From JAJRXR01 sp041987545 (lineage in GTDB: Bacteria; Planctomycetota; Phycisphaerae; Phycisphaerales; UBA1924): a DNA stretch of 64,000 nucleotides. The stretch is from positions 128,557-192,556 of the forward strand of contig JBHIWH010000008.1 in NCBI GenBank assembly GCA_041987545.1, written 5' to 3'. The translations under genes and the position numbers were made by a program. Each line of letters begins with the position of its first letter. Position 1 is the first letter of the stretch. This document shows, piece after piece, positions 8,170-17,632 of this stretch. Below the pieces are notes generated by a model. It did no database searches and was not told where the DNA came from. It saw only the letters and a list, made by a program, of their open reading frames with translations.

Positions 8170-9719
8170 CCGACACGCCGCCCGAGGTCCGCCACCCGGC
8201 GCACACGAAGATCGTCGCGACGCTCGGCCCCGCGACCGACGACGCCGACATCCTCGCCCGACTCATCGAGGCCGGCGTGTCCGTCTTCCGCCTCAACTTC
8301 TCGCACGGCGACCTGGCCGCCCTCGACACACGCCTCTCGCTCGTCCGCTCGGTCACCGCCCGGGCGCCCCGCCCCATCGCGATCCTCGGCGACCTCTCGG
8401 GCCCCAAGATCCGCGCCGGCGACGTCCCTGACGTCGACGAGGGCGGCGGCATCATGCTCGAACCCGGGCACGAGGTCGTCTTCCGCCCCGGGCACGGACA
8501 AGCGACGGTTGACGGCACGCTCGTCGTCCTCGACACCACCCTCGAGCGAATCACGCAGGACGTCGAGCCCGGCCAGCGCGTCCTGATCAACGACGGCGCC
8601 ATCCGCCTGCTCGCCGTCGACCGCGAGCCGGGCCGAGAGCTCCGCTGCCGCGTCACCCTGGGCGGCCGGGTCACGACCCGCAAGGGCATCAACCTGCCCG
8701 ACTCGGACCTCAAGATCCCCGCGATCACACCCCGCGACTGGGAGTGCGTCGAGTGGGCGGTCAAGCGGGGCCTGGACTACCTCGCCCTCTCGTTCGTCCG
8801 CTCGCCCGAGGAGATCCTGCAGCTTAAGGCCAGGCTCTCTGAGCTGTGCTCAGTCGATCACGAGTGGTCGGACCCGCAGGTGGGCCTGCAGATCCCGGTC
8901 GTCGCCAAGATCGAGAAGCCCCAGGCCCTGGCCCGGATCCAGGAGATCGTCGAGGCGACCGACGCGGTCATGGTCGCCCGGGGCGACCTGGGCGTCGAGA
9001 TGGACGTCGCCTACGTCCCGGTCGCCCAGAAGCAGATCATCTCGACCTGCCACCAGGTTGGGCGCCCCGTCATCGTCGCGACGCAGATGCTCGAGACGAT
9101 GATCGAGTCGCCCATCCCGACACGCGCCGAGGCCAGCGACGTCGCCAACGCCGTCTTCGACGGGACGGACGCGGTGATGCTCTCGGGCGAGACCGCCGTC
9201 GGCAAGCGCCCGCCCCTGGTCGTGGACACGATGCGTCGCATCGCCGACGCGGCCGAAGCGCACATGCGGGCCGAGCCCGCACTCCGCCTGCCCGAGCCCA
9301 AGCTCCCGGAGCACGCGCACCGGTCCGCCGCCATGGCCCACGGCGCCCTCAGCATCGCGCGCGAGTCCCGCGCCCGGCTCGTCGCCGTCTGGTCCCAAGC
9401 AGGAGGGATGGCCGGCTACCTGTCGCGGTTGGCGTTCACCGTCCCGATCCTGGCCTACACGTCCAGCCCCGTCGCCGCCCGCCGCATGGCGTTGCTGGGC
9501 GGGGTGATCCCCGTCCGGGCCGACACACCCCCGGACGGCACGCTCAAGGCCTGGACCGACGCCGTCGAGGCGTACGTGCTCGAGCACGCGATCGCGGCCG
9601 AGGGCGACGCCGTCGTCCTCGTCGCGGGCAAGCCCCTGGGCTCGGTCTCCGCCCAGGACACGCTCTCGATCCTCAGGGTCGGCAACCCGGGTTCGGGGTT
9701 CAGAGAGTCCGAGGGCTAG
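8166..9719 (+). CDS. pyk: Pyruvate kinase
   Basis: 517 residues. It makes pyruvate and ATP from phosphoenolpyruvate and ADP. Motifs in order: TKIVATLGPAT near residue 15, VFRLNFSHGD near 40, LGDLSGPKIRAG, the catalytic-lysine motif VVAKIEKPQAL, the metal-site motif VMVARGDLGVEM, then TRAEASDVANAVFDGTDAVMLSGETAVGKRP. The C-terminal allosteric-type domain follows (SRARLVAVWSQAGGMAGYLSRLAF). GTG start at 8166 overlaps the preceding stop by 4 nt. Confidence 0.96.
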   Translation: MTDTPPEVRHPAHTKIVATLGPATDDADILARLIEAGVSVFRLNFSHGDLAALDTRLSLVRSVTARAPRPIAILGDLSGPKIRAGDVPDVDEGGGIMLEPGHEVVFRPGHGQATVDGTLVVLDTTLERITQDVEPGQRVLINDGAIRLLAVDREPGRELRCRVTLGGRVTTRKGINLPDSDLKIPAITPRDWECVEWAVKRGLDYLALSFVRSPEEILQLKARLSELCSVDHEWSDPQVGLQIPVVAKIEKPQALARIQEIVEATDAVMVARGDLGVEMDVAYVPVAQKQIISTCHQVGRPVIVATQMLETMIESPIPTRAEASDVANAVFDGTDAVMLSGETAVGKRPPLVVDTMRRIADAAEAHMRAEPALRLPEPKLPEHAHRSAAMAHGALSIARESRARLVAVWSQAGGMAGYLSRLAFTVPILAYTSSPVAARRMALLGGVIPVRADTPPDGTLKAWTDAVEAYVLEHAIAAEGDAVVLVAGKPLGSVSAQDTLSILRVGNPGSGFRESEG

Positions 9720-9722
9720 GCC

Positions 9723-12700
9723 TCAGCCGCCCAGCCCGCGCGACGGCTCGAGGTACCCCGCGCTCCGCCCGCCGCCCAGGGGCGAGATCTGGAACCCGAA
9801 GCTCGTCTCGCCCTGCACGTTGTCGTACCGCACGACGACGCCAAGGGTCAGGTTCGGGAACCGCCGCTCGAACAGGGCGCTGAAGGTCTGGAACTCGTCC
9901 CGCTGGAAGTTGTACGTGACCCGGGCCTCGGCGTCGTACTTGTCCGTGAGCGCATAGCGGGCGCTCGCCCCGCCGTAGGTCACGTTCTGCGAGTTGATGT
10001 ACCGGACGTCCATGGACGTCGAGAACTCGTCCGTGTGCCGGAGGAGGATCCCGCCCGCCGTCCGGGCCTGCTGGTTGATCTCGAGGTCGTAGATCGACTC
10101 GCCCGCCAGCGCGACCACATCGGTCATGTTCCAGACCGCCTCGGCCCGCAGATGCTCGCCCGGCGTGCTCAGCTCGGGCCTGGCGTCGAAGAACCGCGGG
10201 ATCGCCCCGAGCCGGTCGTCGGTGTCGCTCGTCCAGACGTACTCGACGTTGAGCTTGAACACGTCCACCGAGCGCCACCGCCCGGGCCCGCCCCGCTTGG
10301 TCTGCCAGGTCTGGTCGAGGGCGACCCGGACGGCCGAGCCGTCCAGCAGCGCCTCGACGTCGTCGTCGTAGACCGGGAGGTTCGCGCTGGCGACGTTGGT
10401 CCCCGCGTGCCAGAGCGTGACGCTCGGCTCGATGATGTGCCGGATCCGGTGCAGGTCGAAGAGCTGGCTGTCCACCGAGTCATCGACCCGGGCGATCGAG
10501 GTCGAGAACGTGACGCCCGCCGCGCCCCAGACGCGGTAGTTGTCCGCCTCGGTCGGGCTGAAGGCCGTGAAGTTGTTGTCGTAGGCCGTGAACCGCCCGA
10601 CCAGGAACGGCCGCACCGAGATCGGCCCCATCTGCAGGGGCGAGGCCAGCTCGTGCCGCGTGTCGAACCGGTTGACGAACTCCTCGGTCAGCCCGAGCCC
10701 GCGCTGCACCGTGCCCAGCGACTGGCCCGCAAGCGTCCCGAAGGCGCCGAGGGCCGACGGGTTGTCCGTGAAGCCCAGCGAGGCGGCCGTCACCTCGCTG
10801 AACCGCAACCGCATGTGCGAGTACGACGCCTCCCAGGTGTGCGTGAGCAGGCCCGGCGCCAGGTCGCCCAGCAGGTCGCCCCCGGCCTGCCTGAGCGTGA
10901 TCTCGGGCAGCTTGTCTACCAGGTACCCGGGCGCCTGGATGATGTCCTCGTTGGCGATGAAGTCCTGGGCCGCGACCTTGAACTCGACCGAGCCGGCGAA
11001 GTCGCCCTCGACCCGCCGCAGGTACAGCCGGTTGGTGAACTCACGCCGCGTCTTCGAGGCCTGCTCGTCGAACGAGACCACGAACGTCTCGTCGGAGATG
11101 TACGTCCCCTCGGCGACCAGCGTCCACAGCTCGCGGAAGCGCCACATCTCCTCGGCGACGATCGCCCCGCGCACGTCGCCCGTCTGATCGACCTCACGCC
11201 CGCCCCAGACCCGGTCCACGCCCCGGTCGTCGGGCAGCAGGTACGCGAAGAGTCCGCCCGTGTGGTCGGCCGTGTCCCAGTTCGCGGTCGTCCCGAGCCC
11301 GACGCCGCGCTTCGTGTAGTAGTCGATCTGCACCTCGGCGTCGAGCCCGCTGGGCCCGCGCTTGCCCATCAGGCCGAAGAGGTCCCAGCTCGTCTTGACC
11401 GTCGGGCCCGTGCGGTTGGAACTGGTGAATCCGACCGACCGGAGCGGGAACTTCTCCGGGTCCCCGACGTAGACGGGCCACCAGAACATGGGCAGACCGC
11501 CGCCGAGCAGCGTGATGTTCCGGGCATCGACGACCGAGTACGCCTCACCCGTCGACTCGTCTTCCTCCATCGTCACGCTGACGCTCGTCGAGCCGATCGA
11601 GAAGTGCGGGTGGAAGAACGCGGTGTTGCTCACCTCGGCCTTCTTGGCCACGAACTGGTCCCGCGCCTCCTGCCGCACGGCGTCGGCCCGGACGTACAGG
11701 GGCATCCCCGCCTTCTGCGAATACGTCCAGAACACGGCGTCGAGCATGATCGCCTTGTCCCGCGCCACGTCGTAGTACACGCGCGGGCCGCGAACCGTGT
11801 ACGACCCGTTGCTCGCCCGGAAGCCACCCTCCAGGTACAGACCCTCGACGTCGTCGCCCGAGAAGCTGCCCAGCGTCTCGTCCAGTGGGCCCGGCTTCAT
11901 GAAGACGACCGCCCGCTGCGCCTCGAGCTCCAGCGTCCTCCCCGATCCCGGCTCCGAGTACTGGATGACCACGCCGCCCGTCAGCGTGACCGTGTTGTTC
12001 GTCTCGCCCCGCTGCACCGAGACCCGGTCGCCCGCCGAGTAGTAGAAGACGCCCTCGCCCGCGAAGATCTGCGGCGGGGGCGCCTCGGGCTCGGCGCGCA
12101 ACGCCGCCTCGCGCCGCCGCTCCGGGCTCAACGCCTCTTCCTGGGCGTCGGCCACCGCGTACGGGTCCATCATCTCGCGCAGCGTCTCGGCCTCGGCCAG
12201 CTCCCGCGGCGGGCGCGCGACCTGCTCCCCCGGCGGCAGGAGAACCGCAGGCCCACCCTCGATCTCCGCGAGCCGGCCGGCGAACAGCGCCTCGGCGCTC
12301 TCGACCAGCGCCGCGGCGTCGCCGCCCGTCGGCCGACCCTGCCGAGGCAGGTCCGTCCGGATCGAGATCGGCTCGTCGAGCGCGATGACGCCCTGAACGG
12401 GCAATCGGTCAGCACGGATCGAGACCGCCGCGTCGCCCTCAAGCGACTCGAGCCCCTCGAGCAGCGCGTAGACCTGATAGACGCCCTCGCCCGCCTCGGG
12501 CAGCCGCTGGAGCCACACCACGGCGCGCTCGGCGCCGAACGAGTGCCGCCCGAGCACCGCCCGCACGTCGCCCTCGACCAGCATCCGCCGCGTGCCGGCC
12601 GAGCCCGAGCCCGGGGGCTCCTCCCAGAGCCACACGCGGCGTCCCTGGAACGCGATGGCGCCGGACGTCGCGGCCAGGGGCAGCCGCACGCCCTCGAAAC

Positions 12701-12821
12701 CCCGCCCGTCGAACACCCGTGGAGCGTCCTGGGCGTGGGCAGATGGCGCACAGGCGACGGCCGCGGCCAGGCCGCACGCACACACCAACCCCCGTGCTCT
12801 CCCGAAGGGCCGTCGAAGCAT
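9723..12821 (-). CDS. lptD: LPS-assembly protein LptD (OstA family)
   Basis: 1032 residues. A signal peptide (about residues 1-31, ending SAHAQ) leads into an OstA/LptA-like beta-taco region around residues 255-370 (IFAGEGVFYYSAGDRVSVQR, LTGGVVIQYSEPGSGRTLELEAQRAVVFM, VRGPRVYYDVARDKAIML). A long C-terminal barrel follows (LPMFWWPVYVGDPEKFPLRSVGFTSSNRTG, repeated amphipathic strands to the end). LptD inserts lipopolysaccharide into the outer leaflet, so the host is a true diderm. The region at residues 30-250 is an extra Ala/Glu-rich domain not typical of proteobacterial LptD. ATG 12821 chosen because the signal peptide starts there. Confidence 0.8.
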   Translation of the reverse strand: MLRRPFGRARGLVCACGLAAAVACAPSAHAQDAPRVFDGRGFEGVRLPLAATSGAIAFQGRRVWLWEEPPGSGSAGTRRMLVEGDVRAVLGRHSFGAERAVVWLQRLPEAGEGVYQVYALLEGLESLEGDAAVSIRADRLPVQGVIALDEPISIRTDLPRQGRPTGGDAAALVESAEALFAGRLAEIEGGPAVLLPPGEQVARPPRELAEAETLREMMDPYAVADAQEEALSPERRREAALRAEPEAPPPQIFAGEGVFYYSAGDRVSVQRGETNNTVTLTGGVVIQYSEPGSGRTLELEAQRAVVFMKPGPLDETLGSFSGDDVEGLYLEGGFRASNGSYTVRGPRVYYDVARDKAIMLDAVFWTYSQKAGMPLYVRADAVRQEARDQFVAKKAEVSNTAFFHPHFSIGSTSVSVTMEEDESTGEAYSVVDARNITLLGGGLPMFWWPVYVGDPEKFPLRSVGFTSSNRTGPTVKTSWDLFGLMGKRGPSGLDAEVQIDYYTKRGVGLGTTANWDTADHTGGLFAYLLPDDRGVDRVWGGREVDQTGDVRGAIVAEEMWRFRELWTLVAEGTYISDETFVVSFDEQASKTRREFTNRLYLRRVEGDFAGSVEFKVAAQDFIANEDIIQAPGYLVDKLPEITLRQAGGDLLGDLAPGLLTHTWEASYSHMRLRFSEVTAASLGFTDNPSALGAFGTLAGQSLGTVQRGLGLTEEFVNRFDTRHELASPLQMGPISVRPFLVGRFTAYDNNFTAFSPTEADNYRVWGAAGVTFSTSIARVDDSVDSQLFDLHRIRHIIEPSVTLWHAGTNVASANLPVYDDDVEALLDGSAVRVALDQTWQTKRGGPGRWRSVDVFKLNVEYVWTSDTDDRLGAIPRFFDARPELSTPGEHLRAEAVWNMTDVVALAGESIYDLEINQQARTAGGILLRHTDEFSTSMDVRYINSQNVTYGGASARYALTDKYDAEARVTYNFQRDEFQTFSALFERRFPNLTLGVVVRYDNVQGETSFGFQISPLGGGRSAGYLEPSRGLGG

Positions 12822-12930
12822 CCTTGCCCCATCTCGCCACGCCAACGCGGCCGCGGCAGAGCGGATGCTACGGCCTCCCCGCCCCCCCAACAACCGCGCC
12901 CGAGCGCCCGTCGCCGCCCGCCGCGCGACG

Positions 12931-12936
12931 TACCAT
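12931..12936 (+). promoter_or_regulatory. -10-like box TACCAT before tRNA-Ile
   Basis: TACCAT ends 11 nt before the tRNA 5' end at 12948, consistent with a promoter giving a short 5' leader. Confidence 0.4.
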
Positions 12937-12947
12937 CGCGACCAGCG

Positions 12948-13020
12948 GGCCCCGTAGCTCAGCGGTAGAGCAGGCGACTCATAATCGTCTCGGTCGCAGG
13001 TTCGAATCCTGCCGGGGCCA
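12948..13020 (+). tRNA. tRNA with CAU anticodon, tRNA-Ile2 type
   Basis: 73-nt cloverleaf: acceptor GGCCCCG paired with CGGGGCC, discriminator A, D-arm GCTC...GAGC, T-arm with TTCGAAT, no encoded CCA. The anticodon loop CTCATAA gives CAU. The acceptor and the anticodon arm (GGCGACTCATAATCG) match the tRNA-Ile2 pattern known from E. coli ileX rather than elongator Met, so the C34 is expected to be changed to lysidine by TilS and to read AUA. The following 237 bp to the next start contains no gene that I can support. Confidence 0.88.
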
Positions 13021-13257
13021 GTGCGGATTCGGCCAGCCGGAGCCAGCCATGGGCCAGGTCTGTCGGCCGGTCAAACAACCGACCGTCCCCCGGACAGCCC
13101 CCCTTGCGGGGCCCCTCGATCCCTGATAGACAAGGACTTGTGTGGGGTTGCCGAGCCCGGAGCGCCTCCGGGGCAGATGGATCGTGTCGGCCCCCGTCCC
13201 CTGGACCGTTCGCCGGCGCGGAGCGCGCGGGCGGGCCGACTGTCGGAGAAGAGTCGA

Positions 13258-15243
13258 ATGCGCACCAGAACGCTCGCCGCCCTCGCCGGCGCCGTGGCCT
13301 CCACCGCCTTGCTTGCTACCCCCGCGCTCGCCGAGCCCACGCCGCTCGTCTACGAGGGCCAGCTCTCCTACCTCGACGTCCCCGTTGACTCGAGCGCCGA
13401 CCTCCGGTTCCGCGTCTTCGACGCTCAGCAGGGCGGATCTCAGGTCGGCGACACCATCGACCGGCCCGCGACCAAGCTCGACGACGGGGCCTTCTCCGTC
13501 TCGCTGCCAGCCCAGCCCGGCGCCGGCACGCTCTGGATCGAGGTCAGCGTCCGCGCCCCCGCGGGCGAGGGCGAGTTCGTCGTCCTCTCCCCGCGCCAGC
13601 GGCTCGACGCCCAGACAAGCCCGCGGATCCACGTCGCCGCCACGCCGTCGTCCGGCGCCGATGCCGACACGCTCGGCGGCGCCCGCGCCAGCCTCAGCCT
13701 CAACCCGCGCGACCAGGTCGATCCCACCGGCGGCGGCCTCAACCCCGACGCCGGCTCCGGGGGCTCCCTCGGCGGCGGCGACCGCCCCGACGACGAGATC
13801 CTCTTCTCCCCGCAGTCCGAGTGGGTCCTCAACGGCTCCAATATCTACTACACCGCCGGCAACGTCTCCATCGGCACCACCAACTCCAACTTCCCCCTCA
13901 CCATCCGGGGCGACTCGACCAACCTCGTCAACGCACGCAACACCCGCGCCGGCGGCAACACGCTCACCGGCGTCGCCGCCGGCTCGGGCGTCTCGAGGGG
14001 CGTGTTCGGCCTCTCGACCTCGACCGAGGGCATCGGTGTCTTCGGCCAGAACAACGCCGCCACCGGCCTGACCAGCGGCGTCGAGGGCCTCGTCGCCAGC
14101 AACTCGGGCAAGGCGGTCCGCGGACTGGCCGCCTCCACCAGCGGCTTCTCCTTCGGCGTCGAGGGCCAGTCCAACAGCGACTCGGGCCGCGGCGTCTTCG
14201 GGTACGCCCCGTCCGCCACCGGCAGCACCATCGGCGTCATCGGGTGGGCCAGCAGCCCCGACGGGCACGGCGTCCAGGGTCTCAACGACTCTGATACGGG
14301 CACCGCCGTCTTCGGCAACGCCTCCGGGACGACCGGCGCCAACTTCGCCGTCCGCGGCCGCACCATGAGCGCCGCCGGCTGGGGCGGCTGGTTCGAGGGT
14401 GGTCGCGGCGTCTTCGTCGAGACCACCGACATCCTCGCCGACTCGGGCGACCTGTTCGGCACCGGCGGCGTCCTGGCCGTCGAGGCCACCACCGCCCGCA
14501 TCGAGCTGCTCTCCGACGCCAACAACACCGTCGGCTCGACGCTCTCGCTCAAGGAGGTCGACCTCTCGGGCGCGTTCGCCGACAGCTGGAATATCCACCG
14601 CACCACCCAGGGCTCGGCCTCCGAGCTGCGTTTCTCGCACTCGACGCTCGCCAACAACGTCGGCACCACCCGCATGTCCATCCTCCCCACCGGCGAGGTC
14701 GGCATCGGGCGCACCGCCGCCGCCAACGAGCTCGAGGTCGAGGGCAACGCCTCCAAGTCCGCGGCCGGCGACTGGCTCGCCAACTCCGACCGCCGCATAA
14801 AGACCGAGGTCCAGACTGTGACCGGCGCGCTCGACACGCTCGACAAGGTCCGGCTGGTCTCGTTCGAGTACACCGACGCCTACAAGGCCGAGCACGCCGG
14901 CATCGGCGACCGGCGGTACCTCAACGTCATCGCCCAGGAGTTCGCCCAGGTCTTCCCCGAGCACGTCCAGGGCTCGGGCGAGTTCCTGCCCGACGGCTCC
15001 GAGATCCTGCAGGTCGATACCTACCCCCTCACCATCTACTCGGCGGCCGCCGTCCAGGAGCTGCGAGGCGTCGTGAACGATCAGGACGCCCGGATCGCCG
15101 AGCTCGAGGCCAAGGTCGAGTCGATGGCGTCGCGGAACGGTCTGACCCGCTCGTCGCTCGTCTGGCCGCTGGTCGCCCTCGCGGGCGTGGGCGTGCTCGC
15201 CGCGACGCGCCGCAAGAAGGAGCGTGCCGATGACAACGCCTAA
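13258..15243 (+). CDS. Secreted fibre-like protein with Peptidase S74-like C-terminal domain
   Basis: 661 residues. Signal peptide about residues 1-25 (LLATPALA). A beta-rich N-terminal domain (FRVFDAQQGGSQVGDTI) is followed around residues 230-390 by degenerate repeats of the form GVxGxxxSxxGxGVxG, suggesting a beta-helix. Around residue 505 the run NSDRRIKTEVQTVTGALDTLDKV, then YLNVIAQEFAQVFPEHV, matches the intramolecular chaperone S74 domain of endosialidases and tail spikes. The end is a transmembrane helix plus RRKKERAD, so the fibre may stay anchored. ATG at 13258 begins the signal peptide. Its stop overlaps the next gene by 14 nt. Confidence 0.78.
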   Translation: MRTRTLAALAGAVASTALLATPALAEPTPLVYEGQLSYLDVPVDSSADLRFRVFDAQQGGSQVGDTIDRPATKLDDGAFSVSLPAQPGAGTLWIEVSVRAPAGEGEFVVLSPRQRLDAQTSPRIHVAATPSSGADADTLGGARASLSLNPRDQVDPTGGGLNPDAGSGGSLGGGDRPDDEILFSPQSEWVLNGSNIYYTAGNVSIGTTNSNFPLTIRGDSTNLVNARNTRAGGNTLTGVAAGSGVSRGVFGLSTSTEGIGVFGQNNAATGLTSGVEGLVASNSGKAVRGLAASTSGFSFGVEGQSNSDSGRGVFGYAPSATGSTIGVIGWASSPDGHGVQGLNDSDTGTAVFGNASGTTGANFAVRGRTMSAAGWGGWFEGGRGVFVETTDILADSGDLFGTGGVLAVEATTARIELLSDANNTVGSTLSLKEVDLSGAFADSWNIHRTTQGSASELRFSHSTLANNVGTTRMSILPTGEVGIGRTAAANELEVEGNASKSAAGDWLANSDRRIKTEVQTVTGALDTLDKVRLVSFEYTDAYKAEHAGIGDRRYLNVIAQEFAQVFPEHVQGSGEFLPDGSEILQVDTYPLTIYSAAAVQELRGVVNDQDARIAELEAKVESMASRNGLTRSSLVWPLVALAGVGVLAATRRKKERADDNA

Positions 15244-15607
15244 GAGCATCGCGCTCGGCGCCGGCCTCGTCGTCTCAGCCGCGTTCGCCGCCGGCTCGGC
15301 CGCCCCGGGCGCCGCGCAGGTCTGCGAGGGCCAGGGCTTCCGCCTCGAGCTGACGCCGACCGCCCACGCCCCGCACGTGATGAGTGGCGAGGGCTTCACG
15401 CTCGCCGCGGCGGTGTCCCAGTCGCCGCGCCGGTGCGCCGCGGACCTGGCCGCCCCGTTCGGCGTCCTCGACGCCCAGGACACCGCGGAGTTCGTGAGGC
15501 GGATGGAGACCGCGGCCGCGTCGGCCGACCTGGCCGAGCCGTTCGGGCGGATCGACGCCGCCGACCTCGTCGCGTACAACGCGGCGCACGCCGCGGGCTG
15601 CGACTAG
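15230..15607 (+). CDS. Small secreted protein with a degenerate GC-type dockerin-like domain
   Basis: 125 residues. Signal peptide (to about residue 29, GAAQ) and then almost only the duplicated dockerin-like module: RRCAADLAAPFGVLDAQD and SADLAEPFGRIDAADLV, ending AGCD. The usual DFSDV core is replaced by DAQDT and DAADL, and the usual terminal Pro is Asp. ATG 15230 has AAGGAG at 15217-15222; it overlaps the S74 gene by 14 nt, so the two are probably made together. It may be a free dockerin-only adaptor. Confidence 0.72.
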   Translation: MTTPKSIALGAGLVVSAAFAAGSAAPGAAQVCEGQGFRLELTPTAHAPHVMSGEGFTLAAAVSQSPRRCAADLAAPFGVLDAQDTAEFVRRMETAAASADLAEPFGRIDAADLVAYNAAHAAGCD

Positions 15608-15636
15608 CGACACGGCTCCGATCCTGTTCTCTCACG

Positions 15637-15666
15637 CGCGGCCGCCCCACACGGGCGGCCGCGTTT
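15637..15666 (+). terminator. Rho-independent terminator
   Basis: An 11-bp perfect stem (15637-15647 with 15653-15663), loop CACAC, followed by TTTCGTT. It ends the S74/dockerin transcript. Confidence 0.75.
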
Positions 15667-15674
15667 CGTTCCGG

Positions 15675-15685
15675 GCGGTACGCTG
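15675..15685 (+). promoter_or_regulatory. Promoter element GCGGTACGCTG before galE
   Basis: GCGGTACGCTG carries the -10-like hexamer TACGCT at 15679-15684, 35 nt before the galE ATG. The same 11-mer occurs at 38697, 40093 and 42099. Confidence 0.45.
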
Positions 15686-15718
15686 CCCGCCCGCGAGCAC
15701 CGCACCCGGGGTCCGACC

Positions 15719-16741
15719 ATGAGCATCCTCGTCACCGGCGCCGCCGGCTACATCGGATCGCACGCCTGCAAGCGGCTCCTCGCCCTGGGCCACTCCGTCG
15801 TCGCGCTCGATGACTTCTCGAGGGGCCACAGGCGGGCGCTCGAGCGGCTGGAGGCGGGCGGGCGGCTGGTCGTCGCCGAGGGCGCCGTGGGCGACGAGAA
15901 CCTCCTCGCGACCCTGCTCGACCGGCACGCGATCGAGACCGTGATGCACTTCGCCGCGCTCGCGTATGTGGGCGAGAGCGTCACCGAGCCGCTCCGCTAC
16001 TACCACAACAACGTCGCCCAGGGCATCGCCCTGCTCCGCGCCTGCGACGCATCGGGCGTCTCCAGGTTCGTGTTCTCGTCCTCGTGCGCCACCTACGGCG
16101 ATCCGCCCAGGGACATGATCCCCGTCCCCGAGACCTGCCCCCAAAGCCCGACCTCCCCCTACGGCTGGACGAAGCTCATCTTCGAGCACGCGCTCGCCGC
16201 CTGGGCCGAGTCCCGCCGGCTCTCGTCGCGCCCCGTCGGCGTCGCGATGCTCCGGTACTTCAACGTCGCCGGCGCCGACACCGAGGGCGTCCTCGGGGAG
16301 GACCACGACCCCGAGACGCACCTGATCCCCCTGGCCATCCGTGCGACCCGCGACGGAGCCGCCCCGCTGGCGATCTTCGGGACCGACTACCCCACGCCCG
16401 ACGGCACGTGCGTCCGCGACTACGTTCACGTCGAGGACCTCGCCGACGCGCACGCGCTCGCCATGTCGTCCGTCGAGCCGGGGACGACGGTCGCCTACAA
16501 CCTCGGCATCGGGCGCGGGCACTCCGTCCGGGAGGTCATCGCGGCCGTCGAGAGCGCCACGGGCCGCACCGTGCCGGTGGTCGAACAACCCCGCCGCCCG
16601 GGCGACGCCGTCGCGCTGTACGCCGATCCCTCGAAGATCCGCCAAGAACTCGGCTGGGCGCCACGCCACACCGACCTGGTCGAGATCGTCGCCTCGGCCG
16701 CCCGTTGGTTCGAATCCAACCCCGACGGCTACGCCGACTGA
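15719..16741 (+). CDS. galE: UDP-glucose 4-epimerase
   Basis: 340 residues, an extended SDR. The NAD-binding motif GAAGYIG is at residues 7-13. FAALAYVGESVTEPLRYYHNNV and FSSSCATYGDP are typical of GalE. The catalytic Tyr148/Lys152 pair is in SPYGWTK. LRYFNVAGAD, HLIPLAI, DGTCVRDYVHVEDLADAH and YNLGIGRGHSVREV complete the family pattern. It interconverts UDP-glucose and UDP-galactose for surface polysaccharides. It is convergent with speB and overlaps its end by 13 nt. Confidence 0.94.
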   Translation: MSILVTGAAGYIGSHACKRLLALGHSVVALDDFSRGHRRALERLEAGGRLVVAEGAVGDENLLATLLDRHAIETVMHFAALAYVGESVTEPLRYYHNNVAQGIALLRACDASGVSRFVFSSSCATYGDPPRDMIPVPETCPQSPTSPYGWTKLIFEHALAAWAESRRLSSRPVGVAMLRYFNVAGADTEGVLGEDHDPETHLIPLAIRATRDGAAPLAIFGTDYPTPDGTCVRDYVHVEDLADAHALAMSSVEPGTTVAYNLGIGRGHSVREVIAAVESATGRTVPVVEQPRRPGDAVALYADPSKIRQELGWAPRHTDLVEIVASAARWFESNPDGYAD

Positions 16742-17631
16742 TCCCCGGGCCGACGCGCCATCGCGACCAGCCGGTACGCAAGCTTGGCGGCCAGGAAGTC
16801 GCACGCGTGAAGACCGGGCCTCGGGCACAGCTCGACCACGTCGGCGCCCACCACGCGCGATCTGGCGCACACCTTCTCGAGCAGCCGGTTGACCTGCCCC
16901 CAGCTCAGCCCCCCCGGCTCGGGCGTGCCCGTCGCCGGCATGATGCCCGGGTCGAAGCCGTCCACGTCGATCGTGACGTAGACCTCGCCCGTCAGAAGGC
17001 CCAGCACGCGGTCCATCCAGCTCTCGTCGGCCAGCCCCGCGATCTCGTGCCCCCACACCACCCGCGAGCGGTCCATGCCCGCCAGCTCGCTCTGGTCGAT
17101 CGCCCGGATGCCGACCTGGACGATTGAAGCCACCTCCCGCGCGCGGGCCATCACGCAGGCGTGGTTGCACGCCGAGCCCTCGTAGGACTCGCGGAGGTCC
17201 GTGTGCGCGTCGATCTGCAGCACCGTCAGGTTCTCGCTCCGCGCCGCGGCGGCCCGGACCGCCCCGATCGTCACCGAGTGTTCGCCCCCGAGCACGAGGG
17301 GCATCACCCCCGCGTCCAGCACGCGGCCGACCCGCTCCTCGACCAGTTCCGCCAGCCGGTCGGGCCCGCCGCCGCACTCGACGTCCGCGAGCGTCGCGAT
17401 ACCGGCGCGGATCGGTGTCCACGCGGCCTGGATGTCGTACTCCTCGACCGCCGCCGACGCCTCGAGCAGGGCCTGCGGCCCGCGGTCGGCGCCCTTCTGC
17501 CAGGTGCTCGTCTTGTCGTAGGGCACGGGGATCACCGCGGCGATCGGCGCCTCGGGCACGAACCCCTCGGCGGTGTACCCCAGGAACGCCCCGCCGGCCC
17601 GCAGCTCGCCCGGGTCGAACACGCCGCCCAC
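16729..17631 (-). CDS. speB: Agmatinase
   Basis: 300 residues, ureohydrolase fold. It hydrolyses agmatine to putrescine and urea. The Mn ligands are visible: His118 (GGEHS), Asp141, His143 and Asp145 (DAHTDLR), Asp222 and Asp224 (TIDVDGFDP). GTG start at 17631 comes 1 nt after the stop of speA, so the pair forms a two-gene arginine-to-putrescine operon. Confidence 0.94.
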   Translation of the reverse strand: MGGVFDPGELRAGGAFLGYTAEGFVPEAPIAAVIPVPYDKTSTWQKGADRGPQALLEASAAVEEYDIQAAWTPIRAGIATLADVECGGGPDRLAELVEERVGRVLDAGVMPLVLGGEHSVTIGAVRAAAARSENLTVLQIDAHTDLRESYEGSACNHACVMARAREVASIVQVGIRAIDQSELAGMDRSRVVWGHEIAGLADESWMDRVLGLLTGEVYVTIDVDGFDPGIMPATGTPEPGGLSWGQVNRLLEKVCARSRVVGADVVELCPRPGLHACDFLAAKLAYRLVAMARRPGDQSA

Positions 17632-17632
17632 C

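Noticed and set aside
12948..13020. Elongator or initiator tRNA-Met assignment
   Set aside because: The acceptor and anticodon arm match tRNA-Ile2 rather than tRNA-Met.
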